From Mortierella sp. BCC40632 (taxonomy: Eukaryota; Mortierellomycota; Mortierellomycetes; Mortierellales; Mortierellaceae): DNA of 64,000 bases. Under the pieces are notes generated by a model that did not search any database, had not been told where the DNA came from, and was given only the letters and a program-made list of their open reading frames with translations. Below, piece by piece: positions 1-11,636 of this stretch; the stretch's first letter is position 1, and each line of letters opens with the position of its first letter. The position numbers were made by a program, and so were the translations under genes. The stretch covers positions 1,231,501-1,295,500 of the forward strand of contig WAEK01000009.1 of assembly GCA_011634665.1 (NCBI GenBank), in the 5' to 3' direction.

Positions 1-1889
1 ATTTTCTTGTGACCGCTGGATGCTACTCCAAATGTGTCCGGGAGCCTTTGAATCCACTGTACCGGATATATTTGACAGCATTTTCCGGGTCCTACTTGAT
101 GGCTATCACAACCAGAAACATGCGACTTCTTTTCCCAACTTGGAGCGCTTACTGCAGGCTCGATTCCGCTTGGTTCAAGGCCTGCTCTCCTCGTACACCT
201 CTGACTCTCCACCTAGCAAATTTCTCATTATTCTTGATGAAGCCCAGACGCTAAGCAATCATGGAAAAGGTTTCTTCGTGTCTCACGCGGATTCCAGCGA
301 CTTGAGATCAATTCTATCCCCTATCATCCACGGATTGAGGAAGATTTCAAACGACACTCAGAGCTACTGTGTGGTGACATGTGGTACTGGGATTGGCGCA
401 GATGAACAGGACGTCCTGCAGGACTCAGGCGGCATTGGAAGCAGTTGGGAGCAGGTCAACCGCCGTATTGTCGACTTTCCGGGCTGGGAAACCGTGGACC
501 AAGTAGCAATGTACATCAACAATATCGGTGGTCTGTTGTGTGGGGACGACAAAGCCAGGCTTCACACATAGATACCGGAAGCAGCCGTTCATGAATTGTT
601 TTTCAGGCTTCGAGGTCGTTTTCGTCCAATCGTCTCGACAATCGAGGAGATTATCGCCAAAGGATGCCCGTCATACTGGAAGGAGGTTATCGAACAAAGA
701 GTCCACTCACTCGTGCGCTATCCTGAGCGTTTCCCAGTGCATGGGAAGCTTTGCTCTGATATCAAGAGGATGCTTAAAAAGGTCGCCAAGGATCCAGCCA
801 GGTTCAAGGATGCCGTCGACATAATGCAGGTTCTCAGACGGACTGTTGTCTCTCGAGCCTCGCTGGGACTCCCCTGGAGCCTGCGAGGAGAAGAGCCAAT
901 CTTGGTCGAGAGTGCTTTCGCCCGTCTCCGCGCTACTGCCGACCAGGCCGCAGCAGGGAAGACGATCAGCACGATCATCGACGAGCCATTCGTGTTCCAG
1001 GCTGCCTACAACTTTATCCGGAATGAAGACGAGGGATTCTACAATTACTTCAGAGAACAGTACCGAGACTTGCAGGATCCTCCTTCAGAAGGGAAGATCT
1101 TTGAGCGCCATGCACCCTTAGATTTGATCTACACTTTCCATCAGAAACAGCTCAAGCAGGAGTTGTTCTCGATCCCCAAACCCCGTACACCTGAAGCCAC
1201 CCAAAATTCCCATTCCCTCTTTTGAGCCCGTCATCTTCCCTCGGCATTTGTTTGACTATCCAGCAGCGATCGTCGGATGGGAAGGCTATGAGTGGGGAGA
1301 TTGGTATAAGAAAGCACTGACGATGCGAGATTTTTTAGAGGCGCACTACAGGCATGACTCGAGAAAGGATGGTTGCGTGGTGCCACCATTTTACTACCCT
1401 GAGCTGTCTCCTTCAGGACCCGACATCGTTTTTATTTTGCGAATCAACAATGAGCTCTACCCCGTGTTTGTGCAGACGAAACTTCTCAAGGACATTTATC
1501 CAGGAGATGTGGAGGAGGCTCGACTAACTGTCCATCACGGTAGGATCAAGGACTATCTGTCGAACTTGGACGAGTACTGCCCAGGTGGAAAGTATTTGAG
1601 CTTTATCTACGTTCATCCCACAATCAATAAGACTCTACGAGAAGGCTGGGATAGGGATAAACTTTGGGACATGGAGCCTGAGACTGGAACTGATCGTAGT
1701 CGTGCTTCCACGGATGTTGACGAACCATTGATGCAGCTTCTCATAATCATTGACGGGGGCAATATGCGGGATTTTAGGCCTGAAGGAGTGGTCGATTTGC
1801 TTGACAGCGTGAAGGGAACCAAGCGAGTCAGTGACCAAGCTGGCTCGTCTGAAAGGGCGGAAAAGAAACCCATGTTGGAGAAGCAGTAG
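1..1889 (+). pseudogene. Crinkler (CRN)-type protein, NTPase plus nuclease C-terminal part, 5' end outside window
   Basis: The segment matches 18020-19908 at high identity, so it is the 3' part of a second copy of that gene. Seen: a Walker B-like stretch FLIILDEAQ near 210-245, then SYCVVTCGTG, then a C-terminal domain with GPDIVFIL followed by PVFVQTK near 1410-1480. The last pair fits a PD-(D/E)XK-type nuclease core with Q in place of E. Known: fungal and oomycete CRN effectors often join an N-terminal header to a P-loop NTPase and a REase-fold domain and act in the nucleus. Breaks: an in-frame TAG at 569-571, where the other copy has TTG, and a 2-base loss near 1184 that shifts frame before the nuclease domain. 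The header and Walker A would lie left of the window. Homology with the second copy stops near 1973. Confidence 0.75.
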
Positions 1890-2149
1890 TGAAAACGAAT
1901 AAACGAATTTTGCAAGCTCTTTAGTAACACTAGCCGCTCTATTTCACATGGACACATGGATGCGACAATAGGATGATTTTATCAGACAGTTCGAGATTAC
2001 CAATAAGGGCACAATAGTCAAGTTCTGCTGTTTGTCGTTCATAATAATCGAATGCTGTTGCAAATGCCATTATGGAGACGTGCTCGGTGCTATCGATGAC
2101 ATGACTAAACCTACAACAAGAACAGTGGTAGATTAGAACGGACTTAACG

Positions 2150-2742
2150 ATTTGACAACCGGACTGTCAAGGATTGTTGACCCTATCACCTTTGCACAGA
2201 GTTAGCGCGGAAAATTTTACGCGGGGTTAGTACCAGAATGTCACACGGAATTAGTAGGAAACAGCTCTTTTTGTTTTCAGGCCCTGGAGACTCCTATTTG
2301 GGGCTCCATCGCCTAGAACTTCGCCATGTCGTGCATGAAGTAGTGCTGCGCCCACCTTGTGCTACTTGGTGGCACGCCACCATCTGCACCTCCAATATCG
2401 TTAGTAAAAATACCTGCCAACCACTATCTTTAATAGCTCGCACCTACACTGTCGCCTTTTCTGTTGCAGTACACAATGGTTGCTGTGATCGTAGTTGGCC
2501 AAAATAACAGGTAAATTGAGTTTCCAGATTTGATTTTCTGAATATCTCAGGAGTGAGATGTGAGAGTGGAAAAAAAAGGCAGAGAGAAAGAGCACATGGG
2601 ACTGGTTGACTTTTGGGGCAATTTGTACCCGGGATCCAATCATTCTCGGGACTTAGACAAATAAGAAAAGGATGGCTTCCGTACTAACTCCATGTAAAGG
2701 CCAGGGGTTGTCAAATAATCCTTGACAACCCGGCTGTCAAAT
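2150..2742. mobile_element. Short element with terminal inverted repeats
   Basis: The ends are imperfect inverted repeats of about 26 bases. The left arm starts ATTTGACAACCGG at 2150; the right arm read on the minus strand starts ATTTGACAGCCGG at 2742. Each arm also holds its own TTGACA...TGTCAA dyad. About 590 bases, no convincing gene inside. No clear target-site duplication is visible, so this may be a MITE-like relic or another kind of dyad-rich sequence. Its right end overlaps the left border of the Crypton-like element. Confidence 0.45.
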
Positions 2743-2744
2743 AG
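2741..2744. repeat. ATAG core at left border of Crypton-like array
   Basis: Left flank CGGCTGTCAA, then ATAG, then element sequence ATTATGTATT. Same four bases occur at 8080 and 13426. Confidence 0.6.
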
Positions 2745-2771
2745 ATTATGTATTTAAAGTTTGACAAGGTT

Positions 2772-2826
2772 CGGACATGGCCCTCCCATGTTCTCTCTCT
2801 GTGTCCGAGTCATGTCCGCATGTCCG
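2772..2826. promoter_or_regulatory. Cluster of TGTCCG motifs near the left element end
   Basis: CGGACA at 2772 and TGTCCG at 2802, 2813 and 2821 lie 30-85 bases inside the left end. The right end has the same motif in TGTCCGGACA (7955) and TGTCCG (8006). Copy B repeats the pattern. Matching subterminal motifs at both ends are a common layout for binding sites of an element's own recombinase; that role is inference. They also lie upstream of both genes and could act as promoter elements. Confidence 0.4.
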
Positions 2827-3076
2827 CCAAAAAACCCAACCCAATTCTCCATTTGAATACATAATCTTCTCTGAGCCTCTCGAAATTTGATACTCAAGCC
2901 ACGAATTCGGGTACCGTTTGTCTGGCGGGAAAAGGCGTGACAAATCCATCTCTCCCCCATGACCATTTTGTCTCCATTCGATTGACCTTTCGCACTTTCC
3001 CAACCCACGCCTCTTTACTTTTTTATACCACACTCCCTCATCTCGCGCTTGCACCCCCCTTCTGCAACATCCCACC

Positions 3077-4637
3077 ATGATCACAAGCAAATTGACGCTG
3101 TTCTGTCTCGTTGATGGAGAGACAGCATCCCGGGCCTTCTCAGTTGAAATCGAGCCAACAAAGACTGTGGATTACCTCAAGAAGCTCATCAAGGCCGAGA
3201 ATCCTGACACCTTCAATGGAATTGATGCCAAGGATCTCATCCTCTGGTGTGTCTCCATACCAGTCACAGAAGAGGATGAGCACCCTGTCTTTCTTGACAG
3301 TCAGGATGAGAAGCAGAAACTCAATATTCCGACAGCACGACTTTTCAAGGTCTTTACAGGAGAGCTGTCCGACGAGACAATCCACATCGTCGTTGAACCG
3401 CCTTCGCAACCGAAAGGTAATGATTCTTTTTTTGTTTCTAGGTGTAAACCATTGCTGAAGGACCTGTCACTGATACATGACTAGAGCGCCAGTTTCGCAC
3501 ACATCCACCGCACAATGCTTCCCTAATCATTTTCTGGTTTTTTTTTATAGACTTTGAAGTGGTCATCGCACCCGATGGAGGATTTGTGGCCGAGGAGATC
3601 AGGATCCCCTGGGTAGTCAACGAGAATACTGCGACTCTGGATGACTTGTGGTCGATCATCTTTCAAAACTGGAGTTTTTGTTCTGATTACAAACAAGCCG
3701 ACTTGAGAATAGTATTAAAAAACAAGGAATCCAGGTCAACAGCCCCAACACCCCTAGGCAGCGACAAGGACGTACAAAAGTCACTTCGAGATGCCATACG
3801 GTTAAAAATACCGAAATCTCTATTGGTTTAGAGATAGCACCAAAGAGTTTTGCCAAATGGTCTTTCAAAGACGTCTGCAGATCGTTTGGCTTCTCAACGG
3901 CAGCCGATCCCGACCTTGATGTCCTCCCCCCATTTGACGATATACAACAAGCTCAGCTGAACCCGTCTCAAACAATAATTTTGGATGATCTTATCAAGGA
4001 CGTTATGATGAAGAAGGAGGTTTTGAAACTAAGTAGCGCAAATGAGGCTACTAAGTCGCTCATGGTCTTTTTGTTTTTGGCAGCAGCAACATACATATTC
4101 AAAAAAGATCTTTATCTTGCATCTCAGCAAAATCTCACCGGATCGCGAGGAAAAGGATCGGCCGACTTTTCTGTGATTTCAAGGAAAGATAAATATCTCA
4201 CTTTGGGCGTGACAGAGGTCAAAAAAAAGAGAATTTCAATCAAGGATATGCTCAGAATATTCTTCAGCTAGAGACGACTATGAAATCTAGGAAGCGCAGG
4301 CGCGAAATGGATGATGTTGATGGTGGAGAGGAAAAAGAGCCTCTGAAGAACTTTGGGATTGTCACGGATTCTGAAACGTGGGCTTTTCTTGAGTGCAGAT
4401 TACATACCAATGGGAGAATGGATTATAGGGCGAGTGTACTTCCAGACAAAGTCAACTACAACAAGTGTGACGAGGAAGATATCAAATCAATATTCAGGAA
4501 AAAAATGGTATGGCTTTGGTCACAGATGAAGAGTGAGGCTCACCGATTCCATTGCCCCCGAATACAGCTGCTCCCTTAACCCCAAGCATCGAAGCATCTC
4601 GCCAGACATCAAGAGGCCAAGACCATATCTGCCTTAA
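3077..4637 (+). CDS. Crinkler-like protein with PD-(D/E)XK nuclease domain (element copy A)
   Basis: Exon 1 is 3077-3416 and exon 2 starts at 3551 (GTAATG...TATAG intron, phase 1). The N-terminus MITSKLTLFCLVDGE followed by a ubiquitin-like stretch and LILWCVSIP is a CRN header, about 110 residues. The C-terminal half has KGSADFSV and, about 20 residues on, TEVKKENFNQGYAQN, the D...ExK...Q core seen in the nuclease domain of many fungal CRNs; FGIVTDSETWAF follows. A basic KSRKRRRE stretch could be a nuclear localisation signal. The copy B comparison gives about 473 residues. Copy A carries one-base homopolymer differences near 3807, 4070, 4095, 4223 and 4500 that break its frame; at each, copy B or neighbouring context gives a continuous frame. 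Expected role, from family knowledge: host- or self-nucleus-acting effector nuclease. Stop TAA at 4635. Confidence 0.75.
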
Positions 4638-4720
4638 TAGGTCTCTCCTCTCCCATTCTCAAAACAACCTCTTTACCAACTAATAAATGCTTGTTAATAC
4701 TTATGACTAGTCTAGTCTTT

Positions 4721-7700
4721 CTAATGCTTTTCAAGGAGCTCTTGCAAGATCGAGTTAATCGTCCGGTCTTTGTAAGTGTCGGACAGGTCATTAATCACAT
4801 CATCAGCCGGTCTTGACTCTTTTGTTGCGATACCTTCCACAAGCTGGATGAATTGTTTTCTGCGCCTAAAAGCCTCCGACGCGCCTCTGTGTGTGGCCAT
4901 GCTTTGTCGAGCTGTCTTGCCTCTGTAACAGGACCATGGAACTCGTCCCACGCCTTTCGAACAGTTAGACCTTTATCGGCAAGCATAACATAATCCGATG
5001 AGACTGACTCAGCTCGCAAGTCTTCTTGTCGCTGTTGCTGCCGTAGCTGTTGTTGATTTTGGAATGGGGAAAATCGCTGCTGTTGCTGGAGCAGTTGAAA
5101 TTGCTGTTGCTGGAACAATTGGAACTGCTGCTGCTGGATTAGATGAAACTGCTCCTGAAGTCGCTGTGAAGTTGACTCCTGACTGGGCAAGTGGGGCGCC
5201 ACATTGGAGGATGACTGCCTCTGAAAAATTGCTTCCATCTTTTGGCTCACCTCCTGTAGTGCGCGCCTCATCTCCACCATCTCACTTTGAACAACTCTTG
5301 ATAGTCCTTTCACATCATGATCCGTGGCATCTGTCCGTTTTGAAACAAGACTCTGCTGCCCAGACAAAACATTAATCGCGTCTATGATAGTACGGGCATT
5401 GACAGTAACATTGGCGCTGATGGCACAAGCTCGACTTTGGTGTGCAGTAATTGCTTGAAACAGATCGTACTGAAATTCCCGAAACAGCGAACTGTTAAAG
5501 ATGTCTGGCATTGCTTGAAGGAGCTTGTTTGTCAGAGATCGACCATCAGCACAGGGCTTCAGAAAGAGAGCAGCGTCCTGGAGAATTACCCGCCTTAGTC
5601 GGACCAAGAGCTTAAGGAAGCCAATCCGTGTGATCAGAGCATCTGTAGAGAACGCACGGGCAAGTCTCTTTGTCGCTGTCGATTTTTCCGGCTCACTCCA
5701 AAAAATATGTCCTCGCTCGATGCGACATTTGGGTCTGCGCCGAGCATCTCCCTTTTCACATTGGTCACGCCAGGACTGAGCCTTCTCTGGCATGTCAGAG
5801 TCAAAATTCGACTCGATCCATGGGAAAACCAAACGCTGAAGATCCAGTGGGGGCGTTACCAAATCGCGCTCCAGAACGTATGGCTCGTTAGGCCCAAAGT
5901 GCGCCATGCAAAAGGCTCCTCTTGTGGGATTCTTTGGTGCATAGAAATTCTCCATTTGACCCATTACCCACCGGCCAAGATGACGAATATCCTCCATGGG
6001 TAGTCCGCGCTCATATGCCTCAGTACATCCAGCATGGCGGCCTGAATGTGTCAGTTTCGAGGAATAGACTTCACACGAGTGCATAACAGCTGCTGTAGCA
6101 TCCATTTGTGTCTCACCGCTTAGAGCAGTCTCTCGCCGACGCGTTCTCTCTTCTGGTGTACCTCCGATAGTCAAGACCTTGATCTTGTACCAATTGTCAG
6201 GACATGAGAAGTTTGGGATAGGCTCCTTTTCAACCTAGTATTGGGAGTAATGATGGGCAAAAAAACTTGGTAAATTTTTTTTTTTTTTTTTTTGTTGTTG
6301 TTATTGTAATACTAGACTAGTTACCTGAAAGCGCTCCAACATATAAAAAGCGAATCCTCCAACAGTACATCGGAGAAAGTTCTTGTGCCGATATGCCGTT
6401 GCGTACAATTCAACGCCCTTCTTGTTTGTTATTCCACGGTTGATACAAAAGACGATGCCCGATGCTAATGTTGATCCAGGGGCAGGGTGTCTGGTCTGGA
6501 CGTTGAAGCAGTTGGACAGATTCAGGTTCCTAATGTCTTCGTCTCTCAGCAGCATGTGATGGCGAGCAAGCAAACACAGTCGCTCTCGAGTAAACTGAAA
6601 ACGCCTTTTGTTGTTGTATCCACGCCTGCCTTTGACTTGTCGAGGTGTAACCATCCGCCATGCAAATGACAGCATCCGCAGGAATTGTTTTTCCTTGTAT
6701 GGATCGCGGGTGGTACATGATGCCGTCCGATTCGTAGAGCCTGTAGTCATTCTATCATAGACGACAGACTCCCCGTACTTTCTTATGGCTTCTCTCAGAG
6801 GAACGTCTTTGTTGGGGTCAGGTGCGATACTTGGGCAAGACGCTGTCCGTGCTGCTTGATGTCTCCACAAATATGCGATAGCCTTTCTGGCATTTTCCAC
6901 TGATCCTGGACTCAGAGGGACAGCAATTGTACGAGCACCATCCTTGTCGACAGGGGCGCTTTGAAAAACTAAATTCAACCAAATCATGTTAGCGCCACAC
7001 TTTGTACACGGACATTTAAGCAATTATGTTGGGAGTATATTACCTTGCTCCTTCTCAGCAAGGCTTCTGATGATGCTGACCTTTGCTTTTTGCCTTGGGG
7101 GTTTTCTGACATGCACCTCCTTAGGTTTAGGCTGATCGTCAGTGGAAATTGTTGCTGTTAAAAGCTCCCCATCATCCAAGGCAAGCCGAGTATGCCAGTC
7201 TGATATATTTACTCCAGAAGGAGGGTCAAGTGACCATCGATGTCGATCTTCCTGGGGCTCCTCCAGCTCTTCATCCGAGTCATCCAGTTTTTCCTAGGTC
7301 TTCCTCCTCCTCTTCCTGATCATGGTTTTCCTCGATCCGATCCTGATCATCCTGAGTAGATGTAGCATCTAAGCCAACTGCGCCATGGTACTCTCCTGAA
7401 TATACATGCCTGGTCACTATGTGCTGAAAAACAACGGAATTGAAGTACTCTAGCATTCGTGCAGCATCAACAGTGCAGTCGCCATCATACTTTCCTTCAC
7501 AAAATATCTATGTCCATGCCGATAAAAAGCAATGAGTGTTAAAGTCAAGGGAAACAGAACACAATGCATCAACTGTTCAGTAAAAGTACCTTCCATCTCC
7601 TGAGGTGCACTTTGTAGTTCTTTATTGTGCCGGACGCCTGGTTGTCTTCCAAAATCGCGGTGAGGACAGTATTTGCAGAGTCCTTCCGCGCCTGAGCTAA

Positions 7701-7877
7701 CTCATCAGGAGGCAGAGAATGAGATTGATTGATCTCATTCTCCCCCTCTCCATTTTGCTCACGTCGTTTGCGCCTGGGGGCTTTTTTCTGCTGGAAAAGG
7801 TCTGTAACTGAAGTCTGAGAGGGGGGCGCTCGGGCACGCTTCTTCGGAGCCGTAGAGGACTCTGCTTGCACCGACAT
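4721..7877 (-). CDS. Crypton tyrosine recombinase with GCR1_C-like DNA-binding end (copy A)
   Basis: Four exons on minus: 7877-7590, about 7507-7044, about 6970-6326, about 6236-4721; the third intron holds a long T run. Roughly 950-980 residues. Order: basic N-terminus with a PIP-box-like QTSVTDLF; acidic Glu/Asp stretch; core domain with first catalytic Arg region LLRDEDIRNLNL (near 6540); HxxR in THSGRHAGCTEAYERG; LGRW; nucleophile Tyr in ENFY (near 5945); Gln-rich stretch (5020-5160); then GLTVRKAWDEF...RRRKQF, which looks like the GCR1_C domain found at the end of fungal Crypton recombinases. All catalytic positions I can look for (R, HxxR, W, Y) are present. Small homopolymer indels against copy B disturb the frame near 7295 and at about 4880. 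Confidence 0.8.
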
Positions 7878-7954
7878 TGAGAGGAAAAAAGGAAATGGGC
7901 GAAGCTGATGCTGGCACTTGGGTGCATTTCAGGGACATTAGAGCCAATGTGAGG

Positions 7955-8011
7955 TGTCCGGACATTGGTGGGCCAAGCCTCCAATTCAAGCCACAAATGG
8001 ACTCATGTCCG
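7955..8011. promoter_or_regulatory. TGTCCGGACA palindrome and TGTCCG motif near the right element end
   Basis: Perfect ten-base palindrome TGTCCGGACA at 7955-7964 and TGTCCG at 8006-8011, 70-125 bases inside the right border and just upstream of the recombinase start codon. Same motif as in the left end. Could be recombinase binding sites or an operator for the recombinase gene. Confidence 0.4.
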
Positions 8012-8079
8012 GCGGAGATGGGCGGAGAAAGACTGACCAGTAACATCAAAAAAGAGAGAATTTCGATCGATAGTCTGTT

Positions 8080-8083
8080 ATAG
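8080..8083. repeat. ATAG core at junction of the two element copies
   Basis: Left side ...AGTCTGTT is the right end of copy A; right side ATTATGTATT is the left end of copy B. Confidence 0.6.
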
Positions 8084-8416
8084 ATTATGTATTTAAAGTT
8101 TGACAAGGTTCGGACATGGCCCTCCCATGTTCTCTCTCTGTGTCCGAGTCATGTCCGCATGTCCGCCAAAAAACCCAACCCAATTCTCCATTTGAATACA
8201 TAATCTTCTCTGAGCCTCTCGAAATTTTGATACTCAAGCCACGAATTCGGGTACCGTTTGTCTGGCGGGAAAAGGCGTGACAAATCCATCTCTCCCCATG
8301 ACCCCATTTTGTCTCCATCTGATTGACCTTTCGCACTTTTCCCAACCCACGCCTCTTTATTTTTTTATACCACACTCCCTCATCTCGCGCTTGCACCCCT
8401 TCTGCAACATCCCACC

Positions 8417-9972
8417 ATGATCACCAGCAAATTGACGCTGTTCTGTCTCGTTGATGGAGAGACAGCATCCCGGGCCTTCTCAGTTGAAATCGAGCCAACA
8501 AAGACTGTGGATTACCTCAAGAAGCTCATCAAGGCCGAGAATCCTGACACCTTCAATGGAATTGATGCCAAGGATCTCATCCTCTGGTGTGTCTCCATAC
8601 CAGTCACAGAAGAGGATGAGCACCCTGTCTTTCTTGACAGTCAGGATGAGAAGCAGAAACTCAATATTCCGACAGCACGACTTTTCAAGGTCTTTACAGG
8701 AGAGCTGTCCGACGAGACAATCCACATCGTCGTTGAACCGCCTTCGCAACCGAAAGGTAATGATTCTTTTTTGTTTCTAGGTGTAAACCATTGCTGAAGG
8801 ACCTGTCACTGATACATGACTAGAGCGCCAGTTTCGCACACATCCACCGCACAATGCTTCCCTAATCATTTTCTGGTTTTTTTTTATAGACTTTGAAGTG
8901 GTCATCGCACCCGATGGAGGATTTGTGGCCGAGGAGATCAGGATCCCCTGGGTAGTCAACGAGAATACTGCGACTCTGGATGACTTGTGGTCGATCATCT
9001 TTCAAAACTGGAGTTTTTGTTCTGATTACAAACAAGCCGACTTGAGAATAGTATTAAAAAACAAGGAATCCAGGTCAACAGCCCCAACACCCCTAGGCAG
9101 CGACAAGGACGTACAAAAGTCACTTCGAGATGCCATACGGTTAAAAAATACCGAAATCTCTATTGGTTTAGAGATAGCACCAAAGAGTTTTGCCAAATGG
9201 TCTTTCAAAGACGTCTGCAGATCGTTTGGCTTCTCAACGGCAGCCGATCCCGACCTTGATGTCCTCCCCCCATTTGACGATATACAACAAGCTCAGCTGA
9301 ACCCGTCTCAAACAATAATTTTGGATGATCTTATCAAGGACGTTATGATGAAGAAGGAGGTTTTGAAACTAAGTAGCGCAAATGAGGCTACTAAGTCGCT
9401 CATGGTCTTTTTTGTTTTTTGGCAGCAGCAACATACATATTCAAAAAGATCTTTATCTTGCATCTCAGCAAAATCTCACCGGATCGCGAGGAAAAGGATC
9501 GGCCGACTTTTCTGTGATTTCAAGGAAAGATAAATATCTCACTTTGGGCGTGACAGAGGTCAAAAAAGAGAATTTCAATCAAGGATATGCTCAGAATATT
9601 CTTCAGCTAGAGACGACTATGAAATCTAGGAAGCGCAGGCGCGAAATGGATGATGTTGATGGTGGAGAGGAAAAAGAGCCTCTGAAGAACTTTGGGATTG
9701 TCACGGATTCTGAAACGTGGGCTTTTCTTGAGTGCAGATTACATACCAATGGGAGAATGGATTATAGGGCGAGTGTACTTCCAGACAAAGTCAACTACAA
9801 CAAGTGTGACGAGGAAGATATCAAATCAATATTCAGGAAAATGGTATGGCTTTGGTCACAGATGAAGAGTGAGGCTCACCGTTCCATTGCCCCCGAATAC
9901 AGCTGCTCCCTTAACCCCAAGCATCGAAGCATCTCGCCAGACATCAAGAGGCCAAGACCATATCTGCCTTAA
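8417..9972 (+). CDS. Crinkler-like protein with PD-(D/E)XK nuclease domain (element copy B)
   Basis: Exon 1 8417-8756, intron 8757-8889, exon 2 8890-9972. Same protein as at 3077: CRN header, linker, then a nuclease domain with GSADFSV (about residue 313) and TEVKK (about residue 336). Copy B reads through the 3807-equivalent position (six A) and gives the continuous nuclease frame ENFNQGYAQN. It carries an extra T or two near 9410-9420, which shifts frame once; with that resolved the product is about 473 residues. Stop faces the recombinase stop 83 bases away. No signal peptide is seen, which is usual for fungal CRNs. Confidence 0.75.
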
Positions 9973-10055
9973 TAGGTCTCTCCTCTCCCATTCTCAAAAC
10001 AACCTCTTTACCAACTAATAAATGCTTGTTAATACTTATGACTAGTCTAGTCTTT

Positions 10056-11605
10056 CTAATGCTTTTCAAGGAGCTCTTGCAAGATCGAGTTAATCGTCCG
10101 GTCTTTGTAAGTGTCGGACAGGTCATTAATCACATCATCAGCCGGTCTTGACTCTTTTTGTTGCGATACCTTCCACAAGCTGGATGAATTGTTTTCTGCG
10201 CCTAAAAAGCCTCCGACGCGCCTCTGTGTGTGGCCATGCTTTGTCGAGCTGTCTTGCCTCTGTAACAGGACCATGGAACTCGTCCCACGCCTTTCGAACA
10301 GTTAGACCTTTATCGGCAAGCATAACATAATCCGATGAGACTGACTCAGCTCGCAAGTCTTCTTGTCGCTGTTGCTGCCGTAGCTGTTGTTGATTTTGGA
10401 ATGGGGAAAATCGCTGCTGTTGCTGGAGCAGTTGAAATTGCTGTTGCTGGAACAATTGGAACTGCTGCTGCTGGATTAGATGAAACTGCTCCTGAAGTCG
10501 CTGTGAAGTTGACTCCTGACTGGGCAAGTGGGGCGCCACATTGGAGGATGACTGCCTCTGAAAAATTGCTTCCATCTTTTGGCTCACCTCCTGTAGTGCG
10601 CGCCTCATCTCCACCATCTCACTTTGAACAACTCTTGATAGTCCTTTCACATCATGATCCGTGGCATCTGTCCGTTTTGAAACAAGACTCTGCTGCCCAG
10701 ACAAAACATTAATCGCGTCTATGATAGTACGGGCATTGACAGTAACATTGGCGCTGATGGCACAAGCTCGACTTTGGTGTGCAGTAATTGCTTGAAACAG
10801 ATCGTACTGAAATTCCCGAAACAGCGAACTGTTAAAGATGTCTGGCATTGCTTGAAGGAGCTTGTTTGTCAGAGATCGACCATCAGCACAGGGCTTCAGA
10901 AAGAGAGCAGCGTCCTGGAGAATTACCCGCCTTAGTCGGACCAAGAGCTTAAGGAAGCCAATCCGTGTGATCAGAGCATCTGTAGAGAACGCACGGGCAA
11001 GTCTCTTTGTCGCTGTCGATTTTTCCGGCTCACTCCAAAATATGTCCTCGCTCGATGCGACATTTGGGTCTGCGCCGAGCATCTCCTTTTCACATTGGTC
11101 ACGCCAGGACTGAGCCTTCTCTGGCATGTCAGAGTCAAAATTCGACTCGATCCATGGGAAAACCAAACGCTGAAGATCCAGTGGGGGCGTTACCAAATCG
11201 CGCTCCAGAACGTATGGCTCGTTAGGCCCAAAGTGCGCCATGCAAAAGGCTCCTCTTGTGGGATTCTTTGGTGCATAGAAATTCTCCATTTGACCCATTA
11301 CCCACCGGCCAAGATGACGAATATCCTCCATGGGTAGTCCGCGCTCATATGCCTCAGTACATCCAGCATGGCGGCCTGAATGTGTCAGTTTCGAGGAATA
11401 GACTTCACACGAGTGCATAACAGCTGCTGTAGCATCCATTTGTGTCTCACCGCTTAGAGCAGTCTCTCGCCGACGCGTTCTCTCTTCTGGTGTACCTCCG
11501 ATAGTCAAGACCTTGATCTTGTACCAATTGTCAGGACATGAGAAGTTTGGGATAGGCTCCTTTTCAACCTAGTATTGGGAGTAATGATGGGCAAAAAAAC
11601 TTGGT

Positions 11606-11636
<31 letters not shown>

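Larger units (their letters stand above)
2741..8079. mobile_element. Crypton-like element with Crinkler cargo, copy A
   Basis: A unit of 5,339 bases repeated head to tail at 8080-13425. Borders: ATAG at 2741, at 8080 and again at 13426. The sequence after ATAG is the same at the first two sites (ATTATGTATTTAAAG) and different at the third, and the sequence before it is shared by the second and third sites. That is the pattern left by integration of an element through a short core site, twice. Known: Cryptons carry only a tyrosine recombinase, lack inverted repeats and are flanked by short direct repeats. Here the unit holds a CRN gene on + and the recombinase on -, convergent, stops 83 bases apart. 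Inference: the CRN is cargo of the element. Confidence 0.75.

Noticed and set aside
4998..5375. Plus-strand open frame with a signal-peptide-like start (MRLTQLASLLVAVAAVAVVD), also at 10335-10712
   Set aside because: It is the antisense of the Gln-rich CAG/CAA tract of the recombinase gene; the hydrophobic look comes from reversed Gln codons.
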